DNA of 25,898 bases from positions 1 to 25,898 of IMG/VR virus record IMGVR_UViG_3300005099_000072; one strand, 5' to 3'. Under the pieces are notes generated by a model that worked only from the letters and a program-made list of their open reading frames with translations, did not search any database and was not told the origin of the DNA. Of the stretch, positions 1 to 8,645 are shown one piece after another. Source of the stretch: a virus. A program made the position numbers and the translations under genes. The number at the start of each line of letters is the position of its first letter. Within the stretch, counting starts at the first letter, position 1.

Positions 1-766
1 CGCTGGGATATAGGAAGTATTCATGTAAATCTGGGCGTTGAACCCCGGCCTTTACCTTTCCTAGCCATATCGCACACATATATGCATCTTTATATGCGGT
101 GGCGCCTACGTCACCGGCTTCGATGATATATGATTTATCGAAGAGGACATATTTCTCTATAAGCTTCGCATCTTCCGGACCGATAATTAATTCTTTCTCC
201 GCCTTTACTGCTGTACTTGGTTCTTGAGCAGACGGCTTTACTATAGCTAGGCCTTTTGATACATTACCTGTCCTGGGGTCCCGTCTACCTATCAGCGTGT
301 CAAAGTAATCTGGGATAGCATTTTGTGTTATGACCCATTGGACAAACGCATTCTTAAACTTCATTCGCAGGTCAACATGGATGGAGTGACCTTCTATAAG
401 TTTTGCAAAGGAGAGCTTACCTCTCTGATATGCTTGCGTATCATCTGGGTCTAAGCCTCTAATATGCATTTGTGCCCAGGCAATGCCCTCATCATAATTA
501 ACATAGCAAATCTTTGGCAAGGGCTTAAGCTCCTCAGCAATTTCCTCGTATATCTCCTCGGGAATATGCTTCTTCTCCAGCCAGCTACAAACATCCTCCT
601 TCTTAATGGCCTTAAGCAGCACCTCAATCTTCGACCACAGAGGTATGGAGTCAAATAGTTCCGAATAATATATCTCCGTAGCATCATCGGATGAAATGCC
701 TTGAAATCCGTTAAGCGATTTTGCATAGACTATCTCACCATCATCTCGCAATAACTTAAAAGTCAT
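1..766 (-). CDS. LigD 3'-phosphoesterase-like protein (partial, runs off left edge)
   Basis: The frame is open from ATG at 766 to the window edge (255 codons, no stop), so the C-terminus is missing. Residues 126-134 read GHSIHVDLR and are followed by an F-x-x-W stretch. This resembles the H-x-D-L-R signature of the 3'-phosphoesterase (PE) domain of bacterial and archaeal LigD, which trims 3'-phosphate or ribonucleotide ends before ligation. The segment near 216-252 (EAGDVGAT, then GVQRPDLHEYFL) also has a LigD-PE flavour. Residues 1-110 are not recognised. The start overlaps the end of the upstream ligase fusion by 11 nt and has a GGGGT stretch just before it, so translation is probably coupled. 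The PE assignment rests on short motifs and is tentative; the reading frame itself is secure. Confidence 0.6.
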   Translation of the reverse strand, partial: MTFKLLRDDGEIVYAKSLNGFQGISSDDATEIYYSELFDSIPLWSKIEVLLKAIKKEDVCSWLEKKHIPEEIYEEIAEELKPLPKICYVNYDEGIAWAQMHIRGLDPDDTQAYQRGKLSFAKLIEGHSIHVDLRMKFKNAFVQWVITQNAIPDYFDTLIGRRDPRTGNVSKGLAIVKPSAQEPSTAVKAEKELIIGPEDAKLIEKYVLFDKSYIIEAGDVGATAYKDAYMCAIWLGKVKAGVQRPDLHEYFLYPS

Positions 767-3700
767 ACCCCAACGCTGATGCTTGTTCGAGGACAGCATG
801 CAAGTAGGAGGCGAATTCTCGGCCTTGAGAATATATATTTGCCATGTCGAAGGCTTCAGCCCGTGCAATAGCATCTCTTGTAGCTGTGGTGATATCTGGA
901 CCGATACCTATGCCTGCAGCCACAACTACATCACCTGGAACAAACCAGATGTTATCATCTTGCTTTATAGCTCGGCGATATGCAATCCAATCCGTATCAT
1001 CCCGATTATATCGGATAATCCTCCAGGTCTCAGCATCATCCGTATAGACGCCGATTTGAACGGAGTATTTATCGAGAACTTTAGGCGTTAGAGTATCACC
1101 ACGTGCTACACCCAACATGAACTCCGAATAGTTCCTAAATACTTTCGGATATGCGTAAGAGCAGATATATGGAAAGCGAGGAGTGACATCAGTAACGTAG
1201 ACTTTAGAGCCATCCCAAAAGCCTTCCAAGCAGAACATACCAACGTAACCATTTTTTCGTAGCCAAGGCTCTAGTTTCTCAAGAATGTCTCTCCAAATAC
1301 TTTCATGGATAGTATTAAATTTCGTTGCGTTCCCACAACCCTTCATTTCTATCGTATCAGCAACGACTTCATTAAATTCTCGTCCGTTAAACCAAGCATC
1401 TACACCGATTTCGATGCCATTAAGCTTTTCCTCGACTATAAAGGAGACATCATCGCCTAATACTTGAAACGCACCTCGTGAAAGTAGCATTGCTGCCTCA
1501 TCCGGGTCATCAGTGCCGAATGTCTCCACATCTCCTCTGACTCGACTGATTTTAACGAAGACCTTTTCCTTCGCTGCCTTTACTGCATCAATCACTCCCT
1601 GCACTCCCTTTACGATTTTACCAGGAGGAATTGGAATATTTAACTGCTCGAATATTTTTCTAACATATGCCCGATCAAGCTCCAAACGTTCGCTAGTTCC
1701 ATCACCACCTATAACATAATATCCTTTTGAGCGAAGCCATTCTGCAAGATGACCGAAGCCGGAATCAGTGAAGATTACATAACTTGCATCCTTTTCAAGG
1801 CCTTCACCCCAATCCCAGATTTTGATTATCTCTGGAAATCCTAGCCCACATACTTCATCTTGAATTCTTGGATAAGGTTGGCTGTGTGCTATAGCAAAGA
1901 ATGTTTCATAGCCATCTAATCCGAATCGGCGTGCATGCTCAAGTCCAAGATTTGTATCAACAACCAGAATTTTATCATCCTTTGATTCTGCCTTCCGCTT
2001 CATATCATAGTCATCATCGACCGGAAAGAAATAATGGCCATTTGATTTCAACACACCTCTCTTTAATTCCTCAGGATGCTCTTTCCAATGTCTAAGTACA
2101 TCAACTGGAATTCGCATTGGTTCGAAAGATGATAGTTTGTCTATTGTCTCAATCGAGTCTGTAACGTTCTTCTCCGGGACTGGCTCTAAAACTCGGCCGA
2201 TATAGAACGAATAACGAGGATATTCTGGATGTTTCGGATTATCAAATTTAAGGACCTCTTCAGCAGCAATTCTGATAATGTCGCCGACCTTGACTGGCTC
2301 TTCTTCTTTGTGATTATCGGATTTACCCATAAGGGTCACAAACGTTACACTCTTATCATCGAGATAGTTCTTTGCGTCCTTCCCTACAGCTAGAATTTTG
2401 CCATTCTTGTATACATGAACTTTACCATACCATGCCTTCTTACCAACATCGAGATAAGCTTTGGCATAATCTCTTGGAGTATCATATCCGAGATAGTAGT
2501 TATAGACATCTTTCGTACCTTTGACGAGTTTCTTTCCAAGGACTCTCAAGTCAAGTTCGTGATAGAATTTAACCTTCATCCAGCCTTTATTTTGAGGCGT
2601 TTCATAAGGATGGTCAAGGCGCTTAATCATTATACCTTCAGCACAGAATTTAGGCCTGCCATTCTTGCTCTCCTCAAGGATTTCAGCGACTTTTAGAATA
2701 GTCTTTACATCACTTCCATCACAGATATAACCATCTGCTTTTTTAGAGAGTGTTTTGGATACTCGCTCAATCCATATATGCTTAGTTGGCTTTAGTTGTG
2801 ACAGGTATTCCAGACGCTCATGTAGTGGCTGGTCACGGACATCTAGTCCCTTAAAAAATATAACATCAAAGACTACGATAATAGCGAATTGCTCTAACTC
2901 CTCACCAGATATTTTGGAATTGAGAAGTGAGTTAGCGACAGTGCGATGAAGCATTTCTTTACCATTGGGATGGAGTGCAAGGAATTCGCTGTCTAATACA
3001 GTGTTATCAGGAAAGTTTTCTTCAATCTCCTTAATAATTGCCGGAATTCGGTTAGAAACATTCGGGCTCTTTTTCTTCACATCCTCTGGGTCGACGTAAG
3101 CGAAACCTTTACCATTGACCTTCCCAATCGTCATTCTTAATCCGTCCCACTTGCAGTCTACTAATACCTTGGTTTTGTCCCAACCGATGGATTTAAGCTC
3201 TTCTGCTAATTCTTGGAAATAGCCTCTGTAATAAGGCTTAGATTTTGAGTAATATCCAGGTTTGATTTTCGCTTTCTTTATCACACCTTTACGCTTCTCA
3301 TCCCACTCTTTAGCTTCCTCAATAGTCTTTGGTGGTTTAGATTTCATGTACTTTTCTGCTTCTTTATAGCATTTCCAGAATGATGACTCCTTTGCTTTCT
3401 TAGGGTCTTTGCCGTAATAAGCTTTATAAAGCTTCTCATCGAATGGTGGAATCAGTGGAAAGTAAATTGAACGGAGTGTATCAACAATCTTAGCAAAGTA
3501 TTTCAATACATCGGTTAGCTTCCAATCACCCCATTTCTTTCCAGCCTTTAATCGTGGATATGCTGAATTGCCTAAGTACCGGAGGTCAGCTATAAGCTCT
3601 TTCCATCGTTCTTTAGGATGAGCAAGGTCATAATCAACACCTTCGCTTCTGAATTCATCGAGGTGAAGCTTTTCGGTTATGTAATATTGTTCGATATCAT

Positions 3701-4718
3701 TTACGAATGTTTGTATGCCCTTTGGCAACTTAAGAGCTTTCTTTTTACTAAATGGGCTAAATGACTTTATGGGATATGCGTAAAGAGGAAAATTCCAATT
3801 CCACTTTCGAACTTCTGCTGGAGAAATTAGATGTTCCTTTGCATGAAGATAGAATTCCTTCCAGCTACGAATTATTATTGGCTCATCTAGAATAATATTG
3901 CCATAAGCATATTCATTGTCGCAAAGCACGTATTTCTTATTCGCCATATCAAATTTCCTTGATTTGAGAATCATGGTCTTAAGTCCTTTATAGATAAACT
4001 CTGCATGAGGCTTAACTAGGTATAAGCCATCCGCCTTTCGGATTGCCTTAACCTTAATTTCGAATTCATCACCATCATTAAGGAACTCGCCTTTCCACGG
4101 CTTTAAGGCTTCTAATATCTCTTGTTTATGTTTGAGGAGGGATGTCCTATAGTTCGTGATGTAAATCTTTTGTGGTTTTAGTTCCTCCGCAAGAGCGAGT
4201 AAGTCTTTAAATGTTGCTTTATGGTCATCACTTCGAGGCTTTTCATATTCACCAACGCCGATAATCCATATAGCGCCCTTCATCAATTCCTTCTCTTGAT
4301 CACCGAGTCGAATAAATTCCGGAATTATAACCAGAGCATTCCGACCGCTGCCGATTTTAAAAGCAACTGCTGGTTTGCCGACCATCTTTGGAATTGCCAT
4401 TAGTTTAATGGACTTGCCACCTAACTTAATTGGCTTCTCAGTTCGCTTCCAATTTGCCTTCGGAAGAAGCAAACGCATATGACTAATCACAGCTCTTGTT
4501 GAGTATATCGGTGTGTCAGGATATTTCTCGAGATATTTGGGAAGGTAGCGCCAATGGTCTTCATCAGGCGAGGATAAGAGAATAAAATCAACAGGCTCTG
4601 TATATTTAACTGCTGGGTCAATCCAAGCACGCTTGCCTCTATGCTCTAATATAAGGGAGAAATGTTTTTTGCCTTTCAATCCGTATGATGCCCAACTCCC
4701 AAGAGAAATTACCTTCAT
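756..4718 (-). CDS. MBL-like / ATP-dependent DNA ligase / PurD-like ATP-grasp fusion protein (1320 aa)
   Basis: Three domains are visible. Residues 1 to about 225 look like a metallo-beta-lactamase fold (WIDP, then FILLSSPDEDHW at 45-56), but the usual HxHxDH is degraded to SxDxDH. Residues about 500-850 are an ATP-dependent DNA ligase: motif I KWDG (K523), DSEFLAL (576-582), VVFDVIFF (615-622), AEGIMIKR (693-700), WMKVKF (713-718), and an OB-type segment ending near HPEYPRYSFYIGRV (830-843). Residues about 915-1320 resemble PurD-type ATP-grasp enzymes: GGDGTSE (1004-1010), VFVKISRVRG (1053-1062), FIVEEKLNG (1093-1101), VTDVTPRFP (1175-1183). Residues 225-500 are unassigned. Known ATP-dependent ligases seal nicks through enzyme-AMP; the other two domains could process ends or perform a second ATP-dependent ligation, which is inference. 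The start overlaps the HIT gene stop (ATGA) behind GAGG. The ligase domain is near certain, the ATP-grasp likely and the MBL plausible. Confidence 0.88.
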   Translation of the reverse strand: MKVISLGSWASYGLKGKKHFSLILEHRGKRAWIDPAVKYTEPVDFILLSSPDEDHWRYLPKYLEKYPDTPIYSTRAVISHMRLLLPKANWKRTEKPIKLGGKSIKLMAIPKMVGKPAVAFKIGSGRNALVIIPEFIRLGDQEKELMKGAIWIIGVGEYEKPRSDDHKATFKDLLALAEELKPQKIYITNYRTSLLKHKQEILEALKPWKGEFLNDGDEFEIKVKAIRKADGLYLVKPHAEFIYKGLKTMILKSRKFDMANKKYVLCDNEYAYGNIILDEPIIIRSWKEFYLHAKEHLISPAEVRKWNWNFPLYAYPIKSFSPFSKKKALKLPKGIQTFVNDIEQYYITEKLHLDEFRSEGVDYDLAHPKERWKELIADLRYLGNSAYPRLKAGKKWGDWKLTDVLKYFAKIVDTLRSIYFPLIPPFDEKLYKAYYGKDPKKAKESSFWKCYKEAEKYMKSKPPKTIEEAKEWDEKRKGVIKKAKIKPGYYSKSKPYYRGYFQELAEELKSIGWDKTKVLVDCKWDGLRMTIGKVNGKGFAYVDPEDVKKKSPNVSNRIPAIIKEIEENFPDNTVLDSEFLALHPNGKEMLHRTVANSLLNSKISGEELEQFAIIVVFDVIFFKGLDVRDQPLHERLEYLSQLKPTKHIWIERVSKTLSKKADGYICDGSDVKTILKVAEILEESKNGRPKFCAEGIMIKRLDHPYETPQNKGWMKVKFYHELDLRVLGKKLVKGTKDVYNYYLGYDTPRDYAKAYLDVGKKAWYGKVHVYKNGKILAVGKDAKNYLDDKSVTFVTLMGKSDNHKEEEPVKVGDIIRIAAEEVLKFDNPKHPEYPRYSFYIGRVLEPVPEKNVTDSIETIDKLSSFEPMRIPVDVLRHWKEHPEELKRGVLKSNGHYFFPVDDDYDMKRKAESKDDKILVVDTNLGLEHARRFGLDGYETFFAIAHSQPYPRIQDEVCGLGFPEIIKIWDWGEGLEKDASYVIFTDSGFGHLAEWLRSKGYYVIGGDGTSERLELDRAYVRKIFEQLNIPIPPGKIVKGVQGVIDAVKAAKEKVFVKISRVRGDVETFGTDDPDEAAMLLSRGAFQVLGDDVSFIVEEKLNGIEIGVDAWFNGREFNEVVADTIEMKGCGNATKFNTIHESIWRDILEKLEPWLRKNGYVGMFCLEGFWDGSKVYVTDVTPRFPYICSYAYPKVFRNYSEFMLGVARGDTLTPKVLDKYSVQIGVYTDDAETWRIIRYNRDDTDWIAYRRAIKQDDNIWFVPGDVVVAAGIGIGPDITTATRDAIARAEAFDMANIYSQGREFASYLHAVLEQASALGYDF

Positions 4719-5080
4719 ATTCTCTTCCTCAAATCAGGTAACTTTTTAGGGTCAACCACTCCATGTTGGATATATGCATGGAAATGATCTGGCTCATAGC
4801 GCCTATCAATCTTAAGATATATTCCTTGACCAAACAAACGCCTCGCATGATAGAGCATATAGCCCCAACGTGTCTTATCAACATCAGGTATGTGCTCGGA
4901 TGCTACCACAACAGGCTTATGATTGAAGGGACAGTCAATTATGATGAGCATTCGTTCACCTATGCGATGAGGCTCAGGATAGTATAACTTGGTTGGCGGT
5001 CGTTTGGATTTTATTATCTCACAAAATTTACAGCCATCAACGAGGAATGGCCTGTCATAGAGTTTATCTAATTCTAGCAT
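4715..5080 (-). CDS. HIT-family protein (aprataxin-like candidate)
   Basis: A 121-aa protein read from ATG at 5080; a longer frame starts at 5140 but lies inside the protease gene. C17 and C20 (CKFCEI) match the CxxC-x-I opening of HIT hydrolases. PFNHKPVVVASEH (51-63) matches the family's P-x-N-x-G-H-x-L-V-x-P-x-x-H strand. DHFHAYIQHG (98-107) sits where the H-x-H-x-H-x-x histidine triad belongs, with the last His replaced by Tyr (H99, H101, Y103). HIT proteins hydrolyse or transfer nucleoside monophosphates. Aprataxin removes AMP left on DNA by failed ligation, and the ligase lies immediately downstream with an ATGA overlap, so that role is attractive but inferred. The altered triad could change the chemistry. 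It overlaps the protease gene by 17 nt. Confidence 0.68.
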   Translation of the reverse strand: MLELDKLYDRPFLVDGCKFCEIIKSKRPPTKLYYPEPHRIGERMLIIIDCPFNHKPVVVASEHIPDVDKTRWGYMLYHARRLFGQGIYLKIDRRYEPDHFHAYIQHGVVDPKKLPDLRKRI

Positions 5081-5546
5081 CTTTACACGCCGGATTAGTG
5101 ACGATTGCACATCCGAAAAATTCAATGTCATCCACGACAATGCACTTTTTCAAATAATCATAGTGGTCAGTTGTTATTATCTCAGATGACAAGTGGTTAA
5201 CCATCCCATTATCAATGAGAGCAATCGTGTCACGAGCTACAGTCGTATAGGGAAATATATAGAGGTCACCCTTTACCGCACCTTCTTCCCATCGAGGATT
5301 GACAATATAACCAACTCTATGAATCACCGATTGAGAGTGATCGATGTTCACATAATTAGAAGACCAGTTAGTGGCATATTTACGTAGAACCTCGGGTGTG
5401 TAAAGAACATAGTCCTTCGTCAAGGAATCAGCATACTTTCCCGGCGTTAGGATGACTACACCTTTATAGATTTTGGCGTTTGTAGCCTTTGATACGGTCT
5501 TGCTATCGTATTTAAAATTTATATCCACAAACCGCTTATGATGCAT
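5064..5546 (-). CDS. Prohead (capsid maturation) protease
   Basis: A 160-aa protein with the features of HK97-type prohead serine proteases. NIDHS places the catalytic His at 70, HLSSEI offers the serine at 120 or 121, and the end CAIVTNPACKDARI (146-159) matches the family's V-x-x-P-A-x-x-A-x-I pattern. This enzyme cleaves scaffold and capsid precursors inside the assembling head. The gene follows the portal with an 11-nt overlap and is preceded by GGAG at good spacing, the classic portal-protease order. In related viruses the major capsid gene usually comes next; here the HIT and ligase genes intervene and no capsid gene is seen. The protein has only a few residues after the protease core, so there is no fused scaffold. 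Confidence 0.82.
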   Translation of the reverse strand: MHHKRFVDINFKYDSKTVSKATNAKIYKGVVILTPGKYADSLTKDYVLYTPEVLRKYATNWSSNYVNIDHSQSVIHRVGYIVNPRWEEGAVKGDLYIFPYTTVARDTIALIDNGMVNHLSSEIITTDHYDYLKKCIVVDDIEFFGCAIVTNPACKDARIR

Positions 5547-6774
5547 TTAGCATCTCCTTATATTCAGACCTGAGTTTCTTTAGCTGCTCTTCAGTAAATG
5601 GCGGAAATCCAAACATTGACCTTATTTCATTAATCGTGAATGGCTTCAATTCATTCTTATAACCACGAAGGAGATTTCCAAGCCATTTCGCTTTCATTGC
5701 CTCATCTTCATCAGTAACACTTCTAAAGACCACTCGTAAGTCCTTCATGTCCTCTTCGGTGTAGCCATATCCTTGGAGAAACGGCTTAAATATTTCACGA
5801 ACCAGGAATGATGCAAGCTTTAATTGGAATGATTTAATCATACGCTCATACATAACGGCCTTAATGTAAGCTGTAGCCTCGGTGGAGCCTCTACCCAAAC
5901 CCAGAGCTTCTTCAGGACAAAGCAAGCCTACAATAAGCTGTGTCTGGAAATAGTTGAAGTATTCCTCTACTCCAGATATGCCTCGCTCATCAATCGTCTC
6001 GACATTTATGGTCCAGGGTACAATAATCTCATTTTTCTCAGTTATATTCCTTAGCTCCTGTTTAATCTGCTCAAATACCGCATCAGGTATAGGTTCATTG
6101 ATTTTATCGGAGCCAATAGAGACAACATATTTCGGTGTTCCATGTCTAATAATCGCATTAGCTATTGCTTTGTCTGTCCTGACCTTTCGCTTAAGCGTGT
6201 CTATAGAGGGTGATATGATAGAGATGCCATATGGCGTATCTGGGTCAGGGAAGAATCTAAAATGAGCAATATACTTCGGCTCTATTAAATCACCCTTCTG
6301 GCCATTGATGACCTGATAATAGCCCTCTATTCTCCCGTATTTGTCATATGCAATCTCCATTGTGATTGGGTTGACAACTTTGACGTCAAGAAGCTTATCC
6401 TCGGTCTTGTTAAATATTCGCTCTATAAATGCGTCACCGAAGACAAGACAATATATCACTGAATCAAGCAGCTTCGAGTCAAGGTCGGTATCAAGCCTAA
6501 ACTGCTCAAGCAGAAGCCTAATCTCCTCATTGGAGGTGAGGATATCATAGCCACTCATCACCGTGTTGAATGCGGTGTAGTTAATGGATGCAAAGATGGT
6601 GCTCTCGCCAGTGTAATACGACCATAGATTTTTAAGCGATTGTGGAGACCTCTTACTGGAGGAGATGCTAAAGCCCAAATCGCTTTCATCCGTTTTTATG
6701 ACAGTCCTTGGCCTACCTTTATCGTCAAGGAAGTAGGAACTCAATCCCAATAACCTCTTCAATCTATTAAACAT
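5536..6774 (-). CDS. Portal protein
   Basis: A 412-aa protein with the layout of phage portal proteins (HK97/SPP1-like superfamily). It has an N-terminal YYTGESTIFASINYTAFN-type helix region (52-69), then a domain with FGDAFIERIFN (112-122) and VVNPITMEIAYD (133-144). A helical segment with EALGLGRGSTEATAY (288-302) is typical of portals, where the L-G-x-G-x-S stretch precedes the stem. It forms the dodecameric DNA entry ring at one capsid vertex and docks the terminase. Its position between the large terminase (with the Alba gene between them) and the protease supports the call. The stop overlaps the protease start. The intervening Alba gene ends one base before the region of this start. Confidence 0.85.
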   Translation of the reverse strand: MFNRLKRLLGLSSYFLDDKGRPRTVIKTDESDLGFSISSSKRSPQSLKNLWSYYTGESTIFASINYTAFNTVMSGYDILTSNEEIRLLLEQFRLDTDLDSKLLDSVIYCLVFGDAFIERIFNKTEDKLLDVKVVNPITMEIAYDKYGRIEGYYQVINGQKGDLIEPKYIAHFRFFPDPDTPYGISIISPSIDTLKRKVRTDKAIANAIIRHGTPKYVVSIGSDKINEPIPDAVFEQIKQELRNITEKNEIIVPWTINVETIDERGISGVEEYFNYFQTQLIVGLLCPEEALGLGRGSTEATAYIKAVMYERMIKSFQLKLASFLVREIFKPFLQGYGYTEEDMKDLRVVFRSVTDEDEAMKAKWLGNLLRGYKNELKPFTINEIRSMFGFPPFTEEQLKKLRSEYKEMLNAS

Positions 6775-6775
6775 A

Positions 6776-7027
6776 CTAATCCGATTCAGCTAATATTATA
6801 TCAATTGTCGAGACAAACCTGTCATTAACTTTCTGGCTTCCTAAAGTAACCATAACAACTGGATTCTTCATATAGCGTTTGACTATCTCCTCTATGTCCA
6901 CGGCTTTTTTGATATATCGGCCTCTTGCAGATATTTTCACTTTATTTTCTCCGCTTTTCTGCAAAGCAGAGAGACATGCAGTTATATAACGACTTATGTC
7001 CTTATTCCCTACAAATATCTGCTCCAT
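6776..7027 (-). CDS. Alba-family nucleic-acid-binding chromatin protein
   Basis: An 83-aa protein, close to the usual 85-95 aa of archaeal Alba. Landmarks match along the length: IFVGNKDISRYITACLSAL (4-22) against the canonical G-K-K-P-x-x-x-Y opening, KVKISARGRYIKKAVDIEEI (29-48) against the I-x-A-R-G-x-x-I-x-K-A-V-D loop, and VTLGSQKVNDRFVSTIDIIL (60-79) against the G-S-x-V-x-x-x-x-x-x-S-T-I-x-I end. Alba dimers coat DNA and RNA in archaeal cells and are acetylation-regulated in some species. Here the gene sits between the large terminase (11-nt gap) and the portal (1-nt gap), suggesting late expression and a role in condensing viral DNA before or during packaging. That role is inferred; the family call is strong. 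Confidence 0.9.
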   Translation of the reverse strand: MEQIFVGNKDISRYITACLSALQKSGENKVKISARGRYIKKAVDIEEIVKRYMKNPVVMVTLGSQKVNDRFVSTIDIILAESD

Positions 7028-7038
7028 ATCATCCCTCC

Positions 7039-8418
7039 TTACACTTTCACAACTTTTTGACTGAGACCTCTATTGAGGGAGATAATTTGAAGAGCCTCAC
7101 GCCAGTTATATGTGGATGATTGACGAGATGCTAGTATTGCAAACGATAAAGCATCAACCGTATCATCATATTTGCCTCGAGGGAAAGTAAGTAGCTCATC
7201 AATCAGAACCTCAAAGCCTCTACTCGGAATGTACACTCTGCCAGTTTCAAACAATACAGACATCTGCTCGACTCTGGACATCTTATCAATTGATGATTTT
7301 ATCGGAGTGATAGGTAGAGTAGTAGACCGAATCAATTCGTCTGTGAATAACTTTTGCATAGCATTAGCTTCAATGCCTATCTTGATAGGCTCCCATTTCT
7401 CAGCCAATTCCCTAATAAGGTCGAATTGACGAAAGAGAGTTGCGTGAGTGCGTATCATATCCAAGACATAGATATCCCCGTTTTCGCTGATTCCGATAAT
7501 CACTATAACGAAGTAATCGCCTTTACTGTCACCAGCACTCATATCGACTCCCATGAAACGCCGAAGTCCTTGCGGAGCTTCATCATAGAACCGTAACCAA
7601 TCGTATTTAATGACTGCATCTTCAGAGGAGATGAATTCATTTTGAAATTGCATAGCGAAGACTGCTCTGCCTATCTGTTCCCGTATTTCGACCAACTTCT
7701 CATAAGGGAAGCGTTCTGGCCAGAGCACTTTCTTTTCTTTCTCATTGATGATGGCCTTGTAGACCTTAGATACGTAAGAGGGCTTAGACATCAGAAAGCC
7801 GTGGATGTCATTTTGATGAAAGCGTGTTCCTATATCAATTATCTGTCCGTTCGGGAGTAACATTGGAAGCAATATATGTGAATACCAGTCTTGCAATTCA
7901 CGTCTTCGGTGTTCAGTTCTGCTATTTTGCAGGTCAGTTATGTCGTCAAGGACGATAAGGTCGTAATGCCCCGATATCATTTTTGATTCTACGCCCAGCA
8001 CCTCAAGAGTTGGCTCTTTGTGAGCCACTCCGCTAATCCCCTGACGTTTAACTCGAAGCTGATTACGGGACCATTCACCTGTTCCTTTCTGTTCACCAAA
8101 TATCTCAATCAGTTTCTCGTTCTTTTCTAAGTGATGCTGAATGAAGGTCATCATTTCATTAGCCTTATTCTGATTGATGGTGACTATAAGAATACGGATA
8201 TCAGGGTCACGAACTATTCGCCAAATAATGTATCCACCGACAATGGTTGTCTTACCGAAGCCTCTTGGAGCAAGCAATACGACAAATTTATGCTTTTCAA
8301 ACAGCTCTATCCACTCTTTATGGAAATCCTTGATTTCTAAACCGAGAATGTCCTCCATGAAGGCGATGGGATCATTGGCGTAATAAAGTAAACGGTCGTA
8401 TACCTGCATGCCACTCAT
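7039..8418 (-). CDS. Terminase large subunit (ATPase/nuclease)
   Basis: A 459-aa DNA-packaging motor. The N-terminal ATPase has Walker A APRGFGKTT (50-58), Walker B LIVLDD (154-159) and coupling motif IGTRFHQND (196-204). The C-terminal RNase H-like nuclease has acidic positions in GVDMS (D292), IGIEAN (E350) and YDDTVDAL (D418/D419). It binds the portal, cuts concatemeric DNA and pumps it into the prohead. The start ATG at 8418 has GAGGT directly before it; ATG at 8409 (Met4) has better spacing to that sequence and is equally possible. The length is typical of the family and all catalytic residues are present. Confidence 0.95.
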   Translation of the reverse strand: MSGMQVYDRLLYYANDPIAFMEDILGLEIKDFHKEWIELFEKHKFVVLLAPRGFGKTTIVGGYIIWRIVRDPDIRILIVTINQNKANEMMTFIQHHLEKNEKLIEIFGEQKGTGEWSRNQLRVKRQGISGVAHKEPTLEVLGVESKMISGHYDLIVLDDITDLQNSRTEHRRRELQDWYSHILLPMLLPNGQIIDIGTRFHQNDIHGFLMSKPSYVSKVYKAIINEKEKKVLWPERFPYEKLVEIREQIGRAVFAMQFQNEFISSEDAVIKYDWLRFYDEAPQGLRRFMGVDMSAGDSKGDYFVIVIIGISENGDIYVLDMIRTHATLFRQFDLIRELAEKWEPIKIGIEANAMQKLFTDELIRSTTLPITPIKSSIDKMSRVEQMSVLFETGRVYIPSRGFEVLIDELLTFPRGKYDDTVDALSFAILASRQSSTYNWREALQIISLNRGLSQKVVKV

Positions 8419-8484
8419 GACCTCAACAGCAAGTTAAAACATAAATACAGACATCGGAGAGGTGCTTTGGTGGTAGCAGCGAGA

Positions 8485-8592
8485 TTAGACCGAGAATATC
8501 GGTCCAATCACTTTGATGAAGCCAATGAACGCAAAGATTACTAGGATTGTCTCTCCGAACTTTGCCATTATGCTCTCCCAATCAATCTCCAT
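8485..8592 (-). CDS. Small single-pass membrane protein (35 aa)
   Basis: A 35-codon frame from ATG at 8592, preceded by GAGAGGTGAGTAT, an excellent ribosome binding site. The N-terminus is polar (MEIDWESIMAKFGE). Residues about 15-34 form one hydrophobic segment (TILVIFAFIGFIKVIGPIFS), enough for a single membrane span. It lies between the 67-aa two-span membrane protein and the large terminase. No family is recognised. Small membrane proteins beside terminase genes are often holin-like or antiholin-like, but nothing here proves that. Confidence 0.65.
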   Translation of the reverse strand: MEIDWESIMAKFGETILVIFAFIGFIKVIGPIFSV

Positions 8593-8645
8593 ATACTCAC
8601 CTCTCTTGTTCTACGAAACAACATCACAAAACATAGCAAGCCTAA

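Noticed and set aside
451-726. Open frame of 91 codons on the minus strand and one of 64 codons on the plus strand (464-658)
   Set aside because: Both lie in other frames of the phosphoesterase-like gene, which has better composition, a coupled start and recognisable motifs.
783-2949. Several plus-strand frames of 60-102 codons opposite the ligase fusion
   Set aside because: They lie antisense to a gene with clear enzyme motifs, lack consistent ribosome binding sites, and their sequences look like translated antisense.
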